A DNA stretch of 64,000 bases from Tupaia tana (lineage: Eukaryota > Chordata > Mammalia > Scandentia > Tupaiidae). Numbering within the stretch: the stretch's first letter is position 1; every line of letters begins with the position of its first letter. Positions 54,822 to 64,000 of this stretch are shown one piece after another. The stretch is from contig JAKSZU010000029.1 of NCBI GenBank assembly GCA_026018925.1, forward strand, positions 7,749,006 through 7,813,005. The letters run 5' to 3'. The notes below the pieces were generated by a model that was given only the letters and a program-made list of their open reading frames with translations, had not been told where the DNA came from and ran no database searches. The position numbers and the translations under genes were made by a program.

Positions 54822-55064
54822 AAGTGTATATTTAAATAGTTGTGATTATAAAACATTGAAAGAAAAAGTAAGTAAGATTTTGATTCAGCTCTTTACTATT
54901 GATATTGGCATAAGAAGTGCTAACAATAACATTTTTACTAAAGAATGAAATAAAAGGATCTTTGAAGTTACTTCAAACAGAACTCTAAACACTTACATTG
55001 ATAGAATTGCAGAAAGATTATTTTCTTGCCAATAATGCAAATTTATTAGTCTAGCTATAATTTT
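54822..55064. other. Unassigned AT-rich sequence
   Basis: No feature was recognised. Confidence 0.4.
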
Positions 55065-55300
55065 TAAGAGATATTTTTCCTAGGGCATATGCATTCACTG
55101 GAGAGACACAGAGACAGGGGATATCACCTCCCAGGGGGATGGGTGCACCACAATCCCTTCTCCTCTATTCTCCTCTCAGGATCTTGAACATGCACACACA
55201 CGTGCCCAGTGTGAGTTTTAAGCCACTGGGTCTGGGAGTTGAACCATGGTCAACTCTGTGGGAGTACAGTGACATAACCATTAAGCCACCGGCTGGTCGC
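55065..55300 (-). mobile_element. Long-type SINE
   Basis: The minus-strand head GCGACCAGCCGGTGGCTTAATGG and body are present. Confidence 0.87.
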
Positions 55301-55759
55301 AGTCTGGCTATACTTTTCTTATAGCATTTAATTGAGAAAAAACTATGATTTCTGCAAAATTATTAGATTTTTCTAAATCATCCTGTTAAATAGTTAATAG
55401 AACTTAACCTTTGATGGTATTATTTCTTATTTCTTCTTGTTCAGTTATAAATGTTTTAATGGCAAAAAAAAAATAATGAACTTCTGTTGTAGAATTTATA
55501 AATATGCTAACATCTCTTGGTAAATCTCCAAAGAGAAATTGCATAGTTTCACCCAAAGGTTCAGAGAAGCATGCTGTTCAAATTTATGCTGCATGGGCTG
55601 GTTAGAGGGGTATTATGTAAAATAAAACATTAATTTAAAAATCAAAACAGCAAGAGTAACCTGAGTCTTTCATATTTAAATGGGAGGGTACAAATTCTTA
55701 AAAATAAGAAAAACAAAAAAAATTATATGCAAAATCTTCAATTAAAAATATCTACCTCT
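55301..55759. other. Unassigned AT-rich sequence
   Basis: No feature was recognised. Confidence 0.4.
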
Positions 55760-56000
55760 TGGGACCTACAGATGGTGTAATGGTTACTTCACTGAACTCC
55801 CAAATAGTCGATTGTGGTTTGACTCCTAGACCCGGCAGCTTAAATTCAGACCAGGCACATGTGTGTCATGCCCAAAATCCTGACAGGAGAATGGAGGAGA
55901 AGGGATTGTGGTGTGGCCATCACCCTGGGTGGTGATTTCTCACTTTCTGTCTGTCTTTCCAGCAAGCACATGCACCTTATAGCAAAAATCTCCCCCCCAA
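55760..56000 (+). mobile_element. Long-type SINE
   Basis: The head GGGACCTACAGATGGTGTAATGG, box GTGGTTTGACTCCTAGACCC, core and CCTTATAGCAAAAATCTC end are present. Confidence 0.9.
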
Positions 56001-56118
56001 AAAATTTACCTCTTCTCAAAATTTTCTTAAGGAAATCTAGAAGTCACTTTAGAAAGGAATTTATTTCAGGAAAGCCTTCAAACATTTTTATGGCAGAAGA
56101 TAGTATACACAAAGTGAG

Positions 56119-56383
56119 GGGCCAGCCACGTGACCTGGTGGTTAGGGTAACTGGATCTCACATGGCCAGCTGTAATATTTGAGTTTTGGTGGCTTGAGAA
56201 ACACACCAGGTCCATGTGTGTGTGTGTGTGTGTACACGCATGTGCATGGATGTGCCCAAAATCCAGACAGAAGAATAGAAGAGAAGAAGACTGTAGCATG
56301 ATCACCTTTCTCACTTTCTCTGCTCCATCCTCAAATCTCATAGAAAGCACTCACACACTATCGCAAAAAAAAAAAAAAAAAAA
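56119..56383 (+). mobile_element. Long-type SINE, old, with (TG)n
   Basis: The head GGGGCCAGCCACGTGACCTGG, body with a (TG)n tract at 56212-56233 and a pure A tail at 56364-56382 are present. Confidence 0.84.
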
Positions 56384-56736
56384 CGTTAAAAATAAGATAA
56401 AATGTAGACTTAGGAATTTATAAATTATTTGCGAGACAGAAAAAAGATTGGATCATGGGGCTCGTGATCTAAACACTTCCTCCAAGGCCCCACCTCTCAA
56501 TTCTGTTGCATAAGGGATTAAGTTTCCTACACAGGATGTTGGGGAAACATTAAGACTATAGCACACAACTGCATGTTATTTACAAGAAAACATTGGAATC
56601 TGAGCTCTGATTCTATTTCCAAGAAGTCATACTCAGAAGGTTTTAATTAAAATCAAAGGAAGGAAAGCAAAATGATGATACACTCTCATATTCATGGCTC
56701 CACTATTTATTGAATGTTAGTATTACCACCGAGCCT
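56384..56736. other. Unassigned; holds first half of a local duplication
   Basis: 56580-56736 is similar to 60095-60225. The 56455-56560 stretch resembles a common old mammalian repeat tail (CTCCAAGGCCCCACCTCTCAA), family not certain. Confidence 0.5.
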
Positions 56737-57205
56737 TTTTTTTTTTTTTTTTAGAGGGTTTTATTTGTTTGCTTGTTTGTTTTGGCCTTCGGGCATGTGT
56801 GCTCTCTGGAGAGAGAGAGAGAGAAAGTGAGAGGGAATGTGAGAAATACCCTCCCCCCCAATGGGAAATGGCCACACTGCAATCCCTTCTCCTCCTGAGA
56901 TCTTTGGGCATCCACACACACACACATGCCTGGTGTAATTTTCAAGCCACCAGGTCCAGGATTCGAATCACAGTTGGCCAAGTGGGAGTCCAGCAACCTA
57001 ACTACTATGCCATCTACCAATTCCCTCAGGAGCCATCCTATAGAAATTTTTCTATTTAACTCACAAGAAAATCTCATAACATTGGTGGTCCCCTGACAAC
57101 CATTTCACTGAGAATTTCAGTGATCTAAGTTGAAACCATCGTAAGTGCGGGGAAAGATTTTATACTCAAGTCCTGTAAGTTCAAGTTCCCTTTTTTCAGC
57201 TCACT
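56580..57205. repeat. Diverged local duplication, copy 1 (SINE-interrupted)
   Basis: 56580-56736 and 57060-57205 match 60095-60420 in order (TTTCCAAGAAG, GAAGGTTTTAATTA, CTATTTATTGAA, then AAGTCCTGTA, CAGTTCCCTT-like blocks). A SINE at 56737-57025 separates the halves here but not in copy 2. Confidence 0.65.
56737..57025 (-). mobile_element. Long-type SINE inserted in duplication copy 1
   Basis: The minus-strand head GGGAATTGGTAGATGGCATAG, box GTGATTCGAATCCTGGACC and a (GTTT)n-rich tail are present. Confidence 0.86.
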
Positions 57206-57920
57206 TTAAGATGTGATGGTCTATGAGGGAAACAGACACAGAATCCAATTTCAATCATGTCACTGTGAGTATTTGAATGAGAGACTTGCGCAGGAATCTG
57301 GAGAGGAAGGAGAGGATGCCCTTTAAAAAAAATTCTGCAACTTTCCAAAGCTAGGGCATATGAGCTCAAGCTCTGAGAAAAAGTAGAAAGCAGCTCAAAG
57401 GTAAAGATACTTGTTTACCTGGAAGACAGAGCCACTTCTTTTCCACCCTGTCCCTGTCTCCAGAAGCTGACCTGTGAGCACATCAGTCAGACTCCCAGGA
57501 CCTCTGGCTTCTGCTTGGTTGAGTCAAAGGCAGGTGCCAGCAGGATGGCAAAGAATAGGAGAAAAAGTCAGAGCTCAGAGCCTTCTGGCTGTCACACTAC
57601 TGTCCTGAGGGGAGGCTGGCCCTGTTTTGCTCTATTCCAGCCACAACTCCTGACTACTTTGCCTCTGCTGAAGCTCAGGTTCTCACAGGGCTCTTGTTGA
57701 TTGCTCCTTCAGGGCTATTGAGGGTTACTGCTCCCTGTCAACACTGGCCTCAACATTTCCCACATGGCACTTGGGCTTCCAATAATACTATTAGTAGTTT
57801 TGTAAATGCCATCTTCATCAGTCTCTCAACCTCTATGGCTCTGAGTGTGCTAGCTGATTCCATCCTAGACCATATCCAAAACCAAAGCAATTTAAGTCAC
57901 AGTCAAGAATGTATGCAGAG
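57206..57920. other. Unassigned sequence
   Basis: Moderately GC-rich in the middle. No domain-bearing ORF or repeat family was recognised. Confidence 0.4.
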
Positions 57921-58166
57921 GGACCAGACAGGTGGGGTGGTGGTGACTAAGAAAACAATTTTGCATGGCTAGCTCTGCATTTTAAGTCCATGACCCAAAG
58001 GCTTGAAAAGACTCAAGGTACTTGTGTGTGCATGCCCAAAATCCAGAGGGCAGAATGGAGGGGGAGAAGGAGATGGGATTGGAGTGTATGGTCATTCTCC
58101 CTGGAGGTTGCTTTCTCACTTTCCTTCTCTGTCTCTCTCACTGTTACCACATGTACCCTAAGGCAA
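57921..58166 (+). mobile_element. Long-type SINE, 3' end hit by another SINE
   Basis: The head GGGACCAGACAGGTGGGGTGG and body to ACCCTAAGGCAA are present; a minus-strand copy has inserted at its tail. Confidence 0.83.
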
Positions 58167-58388
58167 TTTTTTTTTTTTCTGGAGAGATAGATTCAGTGAG
58201 AGTGAACATGAGAAATCACCACTTAGGGGGGGATGGCCACTCTGCAATTCTTTGTCCTCCATTTTCCTCCTGGGATTTTGGGCATGCATGCATGCCCAGT
58301 GCGTTTCAAGCTGTCGGGTCTGTGACTTGAACCACTGTCCACCATGTGAAGTTCAACATCTTAACCACCATGTCACCTGCTTGCCCCG
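58167..58388 (-). mobile_element. Long-type SINE nested at another SINE's tail
   Basis: The flanks CTAAGGCAA at 58158-58166 and 58389-58397 are a 9-bp (or slightly longer) duplication. The head GGGGCAAGCAGGTGACATGGTGG reads on the minus strand. Confidence 0.87.
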
Positions 58389-58397
58389 CTAAGGCAA

Positions 58398-59199
58398 ATT
58401 ATTTTTTGTCTAAATGTGCAGAAGCACAGAGTGATGGGACAAGTGGATTTCAGGCCATTGTAGGCAAGTCCATATACAATGATCATTCCATGTAGGGAAA
58501 TCAAGCTAGAGGGATCTCAGCTCAGGCTGCCACAACAAAATGCCATGGGATGAGTGGTTCAAACAGCAGACATTTATGTTGCACAGTTCTAGAGGACACA
58601 AATTTACAATTAGCAAATGAAGGGGAAGGATGCGATAACTGATGTAAATAGTTGAAATGACTAAATCACACTGAATAAAATTGAATACTATAGTAAACTG
58701 GGTGTGAAATTGGGGGTGCAGGGATGAATTACAGTTTTAGTCATTGTTCACTAAGACTCAGGAGGCACCATTTCAAGAGAAAAGGCAAAGTTTATTGAGC
58801 AAGAGCACCCCGCTGGGATCTGAAGGCAGAGATGCCTCACCTCCCACCGCCCCCCCCCCAACTGTCAGAAAAGAGGTTTTTATGTTATCATTATTTAATT
58901 AATATTATTTTTTCAAATATGGCAACTGATTATGCTATTCTGGGAGACTGTATGTCACATTTTGCACTACCAAATGCTTTGTGGGTTCTTGTGTTAGTTT
59001 GGGCTGTGAGACCCTGTGCTTGTTTTGTGTCCTTGTGTACTGCTCTCTGGGTCAGTGTGACCTTGCAGTAGCAGTGCCAGGAATGTGGGCCCCTGCCAAG
59101 GTCAAGTTTGCAGGTTCCTTGTCAGTCCTGGAACACCAAGTGGTGTTTGAGTAGAGCTTTGCAGAAAAGTGACCTTACAGCTTTTTTTTTTTTTAAAGA
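58398..59199. other. Unassigned; old repeat-like stretch at 58500-58620
   Basis: AGGCTGCCACAACAAAATGCCATGG...CACAGTTCTAGAGGACAC resembles a widespread old mammalian repeat whose family I cannot fix. The rest is unassigned. Confidence 0.4.
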
Positions 59200-59279
59200 A
59201 TAAATACTTTGAATCTAAGATAGTCATCCCCATAAGGATTTCTCCTTTCTTTTGACTGGAAATACAAAATATGAATGCC

Positions 59280-60090
59280 TGATAGCTAAGACTGAGGGGC
59301 CACACTGTCTGTCCCCAGCACCCTTCCTGTGCAGTGTGTCCCAGTTAGGGGTCAAGGCGGTCAGAAAGGTGGCTGTCCCCTCCAGGGCACCTCCTCCTCC
59401 TTCCTCCATCTGGGGGAAGTGGCCAGTGGATGCACTTCTCAGCTGCCCTCTCCTGGTTGGGGCAATAGCGCTGGTCCAACCCTGCCTATCTGCGGGGCTG
59501 CTCTGCCCTTTCCCTCAAATGAGGCTCGTGCTTTGGAGGTCCTCAGGGGTAGAACGTGCCTGGGGCGCCCAGGGGAGGTGACTAGTGCCTGGAGGCAGCC
59601 CAGGCCAAGTCGGGTCGCTATGACGCCTTCCGCAGGGACTGCAGGCCCTCATCCCTGATTCCCTCTTGCCCTGGCTGCTGCATGATGACTGAGGTGGGAG
59701 AAGCCCCCTCCGTGAGAGGAGCTTCTCTAGACCTAAAGGGACTTGGGGGACCGGGTCTGCTGCTGCCTTCTCCTCCACACAGTGTTCTGAAGCGACTGTC
59801 GCTGGTGGTGAGCAAAGCTCCTCCTACACCCCAGGAAGGTGTCCCCACTCGCGGTGGGGTCTGAGCTGCTCTCCGCCTGCCCAAGCCACCTTCCCCTCTG
59901 AGCCCTGCAGGGTCCCCAAGCAGGCGGCGTCCTGGGCAGCCCATGCCCGCCCTGGGCGGTGGGGAAGCGGGTCCCAGCCTGCCCTCTGTCCCCGAAGGCC
60001 GCCCCTCCCACTCCTGCTGCATTGGGGATAGAGGTTCCCGCACCTGATGTCCGGAAGCATTTACCCCACAGCGCCACTTACCAGGAACCA
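59280..60090. other. GC-rich block of unknown nature
   Basis: About 800 bp are clearly more GC- and CpG-rich than the surroundings, with overlapping ORFs up to 167 codons on both strands but no recognisable domain, repeat unit or splice pattern. It could be an old CpG island, exon or LTR remnant. Confidence 0.4.
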
Positions 60091-60094
60091 CTGG

Positions 60095-60420
60095 AACATG
60101 AGCTCTAGATTGCATTTCCAAGAAGCCACACCCGGAAGGTTTTAATTATAATCATAGGGATGGGGACACAGTTCCCATTCCATATTCTCCACACAACTAT
60201 TTATTGAAAATTGACCTCGCTACAGGAGCCTTTAGACACGTTTGCCTTTAACCCACGAAACAATTCCGAGACATCAGTGTTTCTCTGACCAGCATTTATG
60301 AAACGTTTCCATAATGTGTCTGAGTTTAACCCATTGTAAATGGCAGAGTAAGGATTTCATAGTCAAGTCCTGTACATTCCAGTTCCCTTCTTTTCAACTC
60401 CCTTTGACAGGTCACCACTG
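60095..60420. repeat. Diverged local duplication, copy 2
   Basis: It is collinear with 56580-57205, without the SINE. The similarity is easy to see but clearly diverged, so the duplication, or pair of copies of one old repeat, is old. Confidence 0.65.
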
Positions 60421-61841
60421 GTCACATGGTGGCAAACAGGCAGAGTCCTGGGGCGCAAAGGTGTACAGAAGTGCTGCTCCACTGCAGCAGACCTGATGTA
60501 TGGACGTGGGAGGAGACCGCAGGGTAGCATTGGCAGAGTCACCGGCCCTGCTGCCAGGCAGGGGGTGGGTGAGGCCTAAGGGCTGCAGAAGGCTGGGCCT
60601 CCTTGGGCTCCAAGGGCCAGCCTCCTGAGCTGGTGGTGGGGCAATACAGTGGGTGTCTCCTTGGAAAGCTGCCGCCTGGGATCCCCTCAGTCCCTCCAGC
60701 CTGCTCTCTGCTTCATTCTATGGTCCTCGCCCAGCCTCACACCTGCGCCACCCCTCATCTGCCCCGTCCCTGCCCACCCTGCTCAATCAGTGACAGACTG
60801 CTGCCTCACCCTGACAAATCTGGCCCTGGCAAGTGGGTGTCATCCCAGCCACCACAGTTGCTAGAAACGATCCTTTTGTGCTTCAATAAATATGCATGCC
60901 TAACAATATGTGGCAGTTTTTATATCTCAAATATTGAAGTATGTTCCTTCTTTCCCCAATAATTGCTTATTCTTTGTTTATTCTTCTCTTACAAAAAAAA
61001 TCTAAAATGATACGTGCCATATTTAGCAGTGGGCAGATACGCATTTTCTTGGTGTTCTCCACAAGGTTAAACTAACGAAGTTTTCAGAAGCACATTCATC
61101 CTACCCACCTTGCATCCCATAAAATCCCAAAAAAGATCTATAATTTTCCTTGCAATTTTTAGCAATGAATTCTGGGAAGAAGTAATCTAAGACAACTCAG
61201 GGATCAAAACAGCTACATCAACAACTTAAAAAACATAGGTATACACACATGCAACCACACACTTACACTCTGATGTTACCCAGAAACTCCAACTAATGAA
61301 TACTCTTACAAGTTTTTCACTTCTAATAATTTGCATGAATAGAGTCAGTTCTATTCAAATCTACATGGCAAATTAAACAGAAAGTTGAGTATCTTTGTAT
61401 ACGTAGAGAGACATTGCATGTACACACACACATCCTTTTCTTCCTAAGAGAAGACATTAAATACAGGTATATTTAATGTAATGTAAACATGAGTTTTCTG
61501 AAAGCCAACAAAAATCCTCAATTCTTATACCGTGGGGGAGATGAGAAGGCAGATAAATAACAAAACTACTTGTGACCAAATTTAGCTAGGAAATGTCCCC
61601 TGCCTGCTTGGCTTACAACAATACACTCAAAGTTTGAGCGATGATAAATATCCAAGTATATTAGTTTCACTAAGATTTATATGTAGAAAAATCCCTGAAG
61701 AACTCTGCTAGCTAGTGCTTTCAATGAAATATTCTTATTTAATAATTTATCCATCAAGTAGGAATACGTTATTTCAAACCAGAACAAAAGGGATGATTCC
61801 TCCCTATATCCTTTATAAATTATTTTTTTAAGATCCATTTT
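60421..61841. other. Unassigned sequence
   Basis: The GC-rich first part (to about 60890, with AATAAA near 60885) could be an old LTR or transposon remnant; the AT-rich remainder shows nothing recognisable. Confidence 0.4.
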
Positions 61842-62072
61842 TGGCCAGCAAGTGGCATGGGGACTAGGTGGTTGGATCCCACGTGGCCAACTGACTGCAA
61901 GGGTGGAGTCTGGACCTGGCAGATTGGAAAACACACTGGGTGGGTATGTGCATACACATGTGCCCAAATCCTGAAAGGAGAAATGGAGAAGGTATTGCAG
62001 TGTGATCATCCTGGGAAGAGGGTTCCTCTCTTTCTCTCTCTCTCTCATGTACCTGCTAGCAAAATTTTTAAA
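61842..62072 (+). mobile_element. Long-type SINE, old
   Basis: The head TTGGCCAGCAAGTGGCATGG, AAAGGAGAAATGGAGAAGG core and CT-rich end are recognisable. Confidence 0.8.
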
Positions 62073-63336
62073 GCACGTTTTAAGTAATTCTTTACTTAGT
62101 GCTTTATAATATTTTTTTTTCTCTATGAAGACCAGTTAGAAGGGCAGGAAAATATAAAATGTTTGAAGGATCATCATCAGGATAGCCAAGTGCATTTGGA
62201 ATGTTCTTCTGTGTTTTTTCCATGCTACCTTGGTTCTCTGCTAGTTAATTACACTTTACTAGATCATCTGAAATGTTAAAAACATGAACATAAAAAATGA
62301 GAAAAAATGTTAATACAACTGTACATTAAAAGAAAGATGGAGGATAGTGCTGATGTTTTACCTGTCAGTGTGATAAACCATGTTCATAGATGTCTGTGTA
62401 TAAATTAAGTTCTCCAGAAAACTAGTTTTTCTTGATTCTTTATCTAAAACTTTCTTTAAACTTCAAAGTCAATTAAAAATTAGATCCTGTTGGGGCAGTG
62501 GGCTGTCTCCTGCAGGTCTCTGCAAGAACCTAGTCCTAGAAGATCTGCCTGTACCAGGTGCAGACCACACTGTCCAGACCTGGAGACATTGGTCCCTGAG
62601 GCAGGATCTTGAGTTTGTACTTGGATTCAAAGCTGAGCCTGACGGAGCAAACTGGGAGCTCCTGCTGAGGGAGACATCTTCTTAGGAGTCAGGCTTGTTG
62701 TGTGTGGTTTTTATTTGAGAATGACCGTGTCTCTAAAGAAAATAGTTTAAGACCACCTGGGTCTATTTTCTCAGTACTAAGAGGTGAAAGTCCAATCCAG
62801 GCCCTTTATGCTCCAACAAGAGCAGATGTGCTTGAGCACTGGTGAGGTGAGCTGAGCAGCCACATCTCCATTCAGCATCACAAAGTCAGTCTCTGATGTG
62901 AACAAAGCTCTCCTAGAGCTAGTTTGGGGTCTCTTTACCTTCTAGTGGCTGGAGATGGGTCCATGCTCAGAGTGAGGATGACACTTTCCCAGTCTTCTAT
63001 CTTGTTCTACTTAGGCTCCACCTGCTTTGACCAGATGGAGTCCTGGTGATTTGTGGGCAAGGACACCACCTCTGATGCCCGAGTTGCCCAAGTGTGTAAA
63101 AGACCCACTGCTGCATTGCTCACCTGTGGGTCACAATGGGGATGGGGCCATACAAGTACTGTTTTGTGGTACAGCTTTTATCAGTAGCTGGTGTTCACCT
63201 GTTGTATTGTGGTGACCATCTGCACAAGGTGATCTTTGAAGTCATAGAGACCTGGCTAGTGGCACAACAGTAAGGTGACAGGCTTAATACCCATAGTAGC
63301 TGCAGTGGGATGGAGATTAAGATGGGCTCTGTAGGG
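62073..63336. other. Unassigned, possibly old L1 5' UTR
   Basis: 62480-63330 is GC-richer, without repeats of its own or coding signals. Its general character fits an ancient L1 5' UTR, but I cannot support this further. Confidence 0.35.
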
Positions 63337-63500
63337 GTCAGCAGGTCATGCAGTGGTTGAAGTGTGGGACTACCACATGGCTGACCACAGTTTGAGTGCT
63401 GGACCTAGAGGCTTTCTTTCTCACTTTCCCTCTATCTCTCTTCCATGAATTAAAACAATAATAATGACAATGATAAATAAGACAAATAATTCTTAAAAAA
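63337..63500 (+). mobile_element. Short-type SINE
   Basis: The head GGGGTCAGCAGGTCATGCAGTGG, box CACAGTTTGAGTGCTGGACC and CT-rich part are followed by an ATAATAA-rich tail. Confidence 0.86.
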
Positions 63501-64000
63501 AAAAAAAGATGGGTTGCATTGACAAGGAGACCATGATTAATCTTGGCATGATTAATCTGTCTTCTGGGGTGAAGTCAAGTCTGGGCTGTGAGGTGCCAGG
63601 CTCAGGCCCAGGGGTCAGCAGCCTTCCCTGGACAGGCTCTCTAGAGTCCAGGCTCCACCAGAGTGAGCAGACAACACTCCACACAATTGGGAGAGGCCTG
63701 GCACTCCCGGAAGAGAGCAGTCCCTGAGTGACACTAACACAAGGCAGTCAGCAGCCTGTCTTTTCCTAAATGCCTGCTTTGTTAATTTACTTCCATACGC
63801 AGGATCAGTCCTCCAGATGAGCCTTTGTTCCTTCCCTGGGAACGTGGTGCTGGGATGAAATGATTCAGAGAGACGGTGGCAGACAGATCTCAGCTAGCCT
63901 GGTCTGCAGTCCTGTGGTATGCACTGATTTTAGGAGCCAATGTGATTGCTTCTACAGTTGTGCACAGGAACAAGATGGCTTCTAATTTTCTTTGGGCTGT
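63501..64000. other. Unassigned sequence to the window edge
   Basis: Moderately GC-rich. It may continue an old L1 5' UTR-like stretch; nothing firm was recognised. Confidence 0.35.

Noticed and set aside
59618-60121. 167-codon minus-strand ORF in the GC-rich block
   Set aside because: GC-rich sequence lowers stop frequency. Overlapping ORFs exist in several frames and no domain or conserved motif is seen.

Overview
The window is nuclear DNA of a placental mammal. LINE-1 (L1) copies and L1-mobilised insertions fill it, and I see no intact native multi-exon gene. The evidence is mammalian-type L1 ORF1 and ORF2 remnants, half-L1 (HAL1) elements, intronless copies of mammalian EIF1A and serglycin mRNAs, an Hsmar1-like mariner, a vomeronasal V2R pseudogene, and more than 50 copies of a tRNA-derived SINE. 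Alu, B1/B2, Bov-B, CAN and AfroSINE elements are absent, and I cannot name the SINE family, so the species is left open.

Two SINE types recur and are named this way throughout. The long type (about 260-290 bp) has a tRNA-like head with a GGTTCGAGTCC-like B box, a unique body with an AGATCC/AGGAGAATGGAGGAGAAGGG core, a CT-rich stretch, and the end CCTATAGCAAAAACCTCT plus A-rich tail. The short type (about 150-200 bp) shares the head but ends after a CT-rich stretch with TGGTCAAATTTAAA.

Layout. 1-7590 is an old plus-strand L1 interrupted by a solo LTR, an EIF1A retrocopy with an open reading frame, and two SINEs. 7590-11300 holds SINEs and an L1 with a twin-priming-type inversion. 11300-14160 is a minus-strand HAL1 split by a serglycin retrocopy. 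14160-24010 holds SINEs, exon relics of one V2R pseudogene, and a HAL1. 25240-27440 holds a HAL1 and a broken mariner. 29557-38240 is two minus-strand L1s; the second carries a 1.78-kb GC-rich VNTR-bearing composite retroelement with an 18-bp target-site duplication. 38590-45060 has an old HAL1 and then a full-length HAL1 with an intact 333-codon ORF1. 46977-48482 is a near-complete decayed mariner. 48.5-64 kb is SINE-rich, with a minus-strand L1 and HAL1, a diverged local duplication, a GC-rich unassigned block, and stretches resembling old L1 5' UTRs.

How the parts relate: nearly every insertion (SINEs, the EIF1A and serglycin retrocopies, HAL1s, the VNTR composite) has L1 hallmarks, namely a 3' A tail and target-site duplications of 9-18 bp. 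They are therefore best read as products of the L1 enzymatic machinery acting in trans. The two most interesting items are the VNTR composite at 35864-37641 and the full-length HAL1 at 42720-45045. The latter encodes only an ORF1 protein and no reverse transcriptase.
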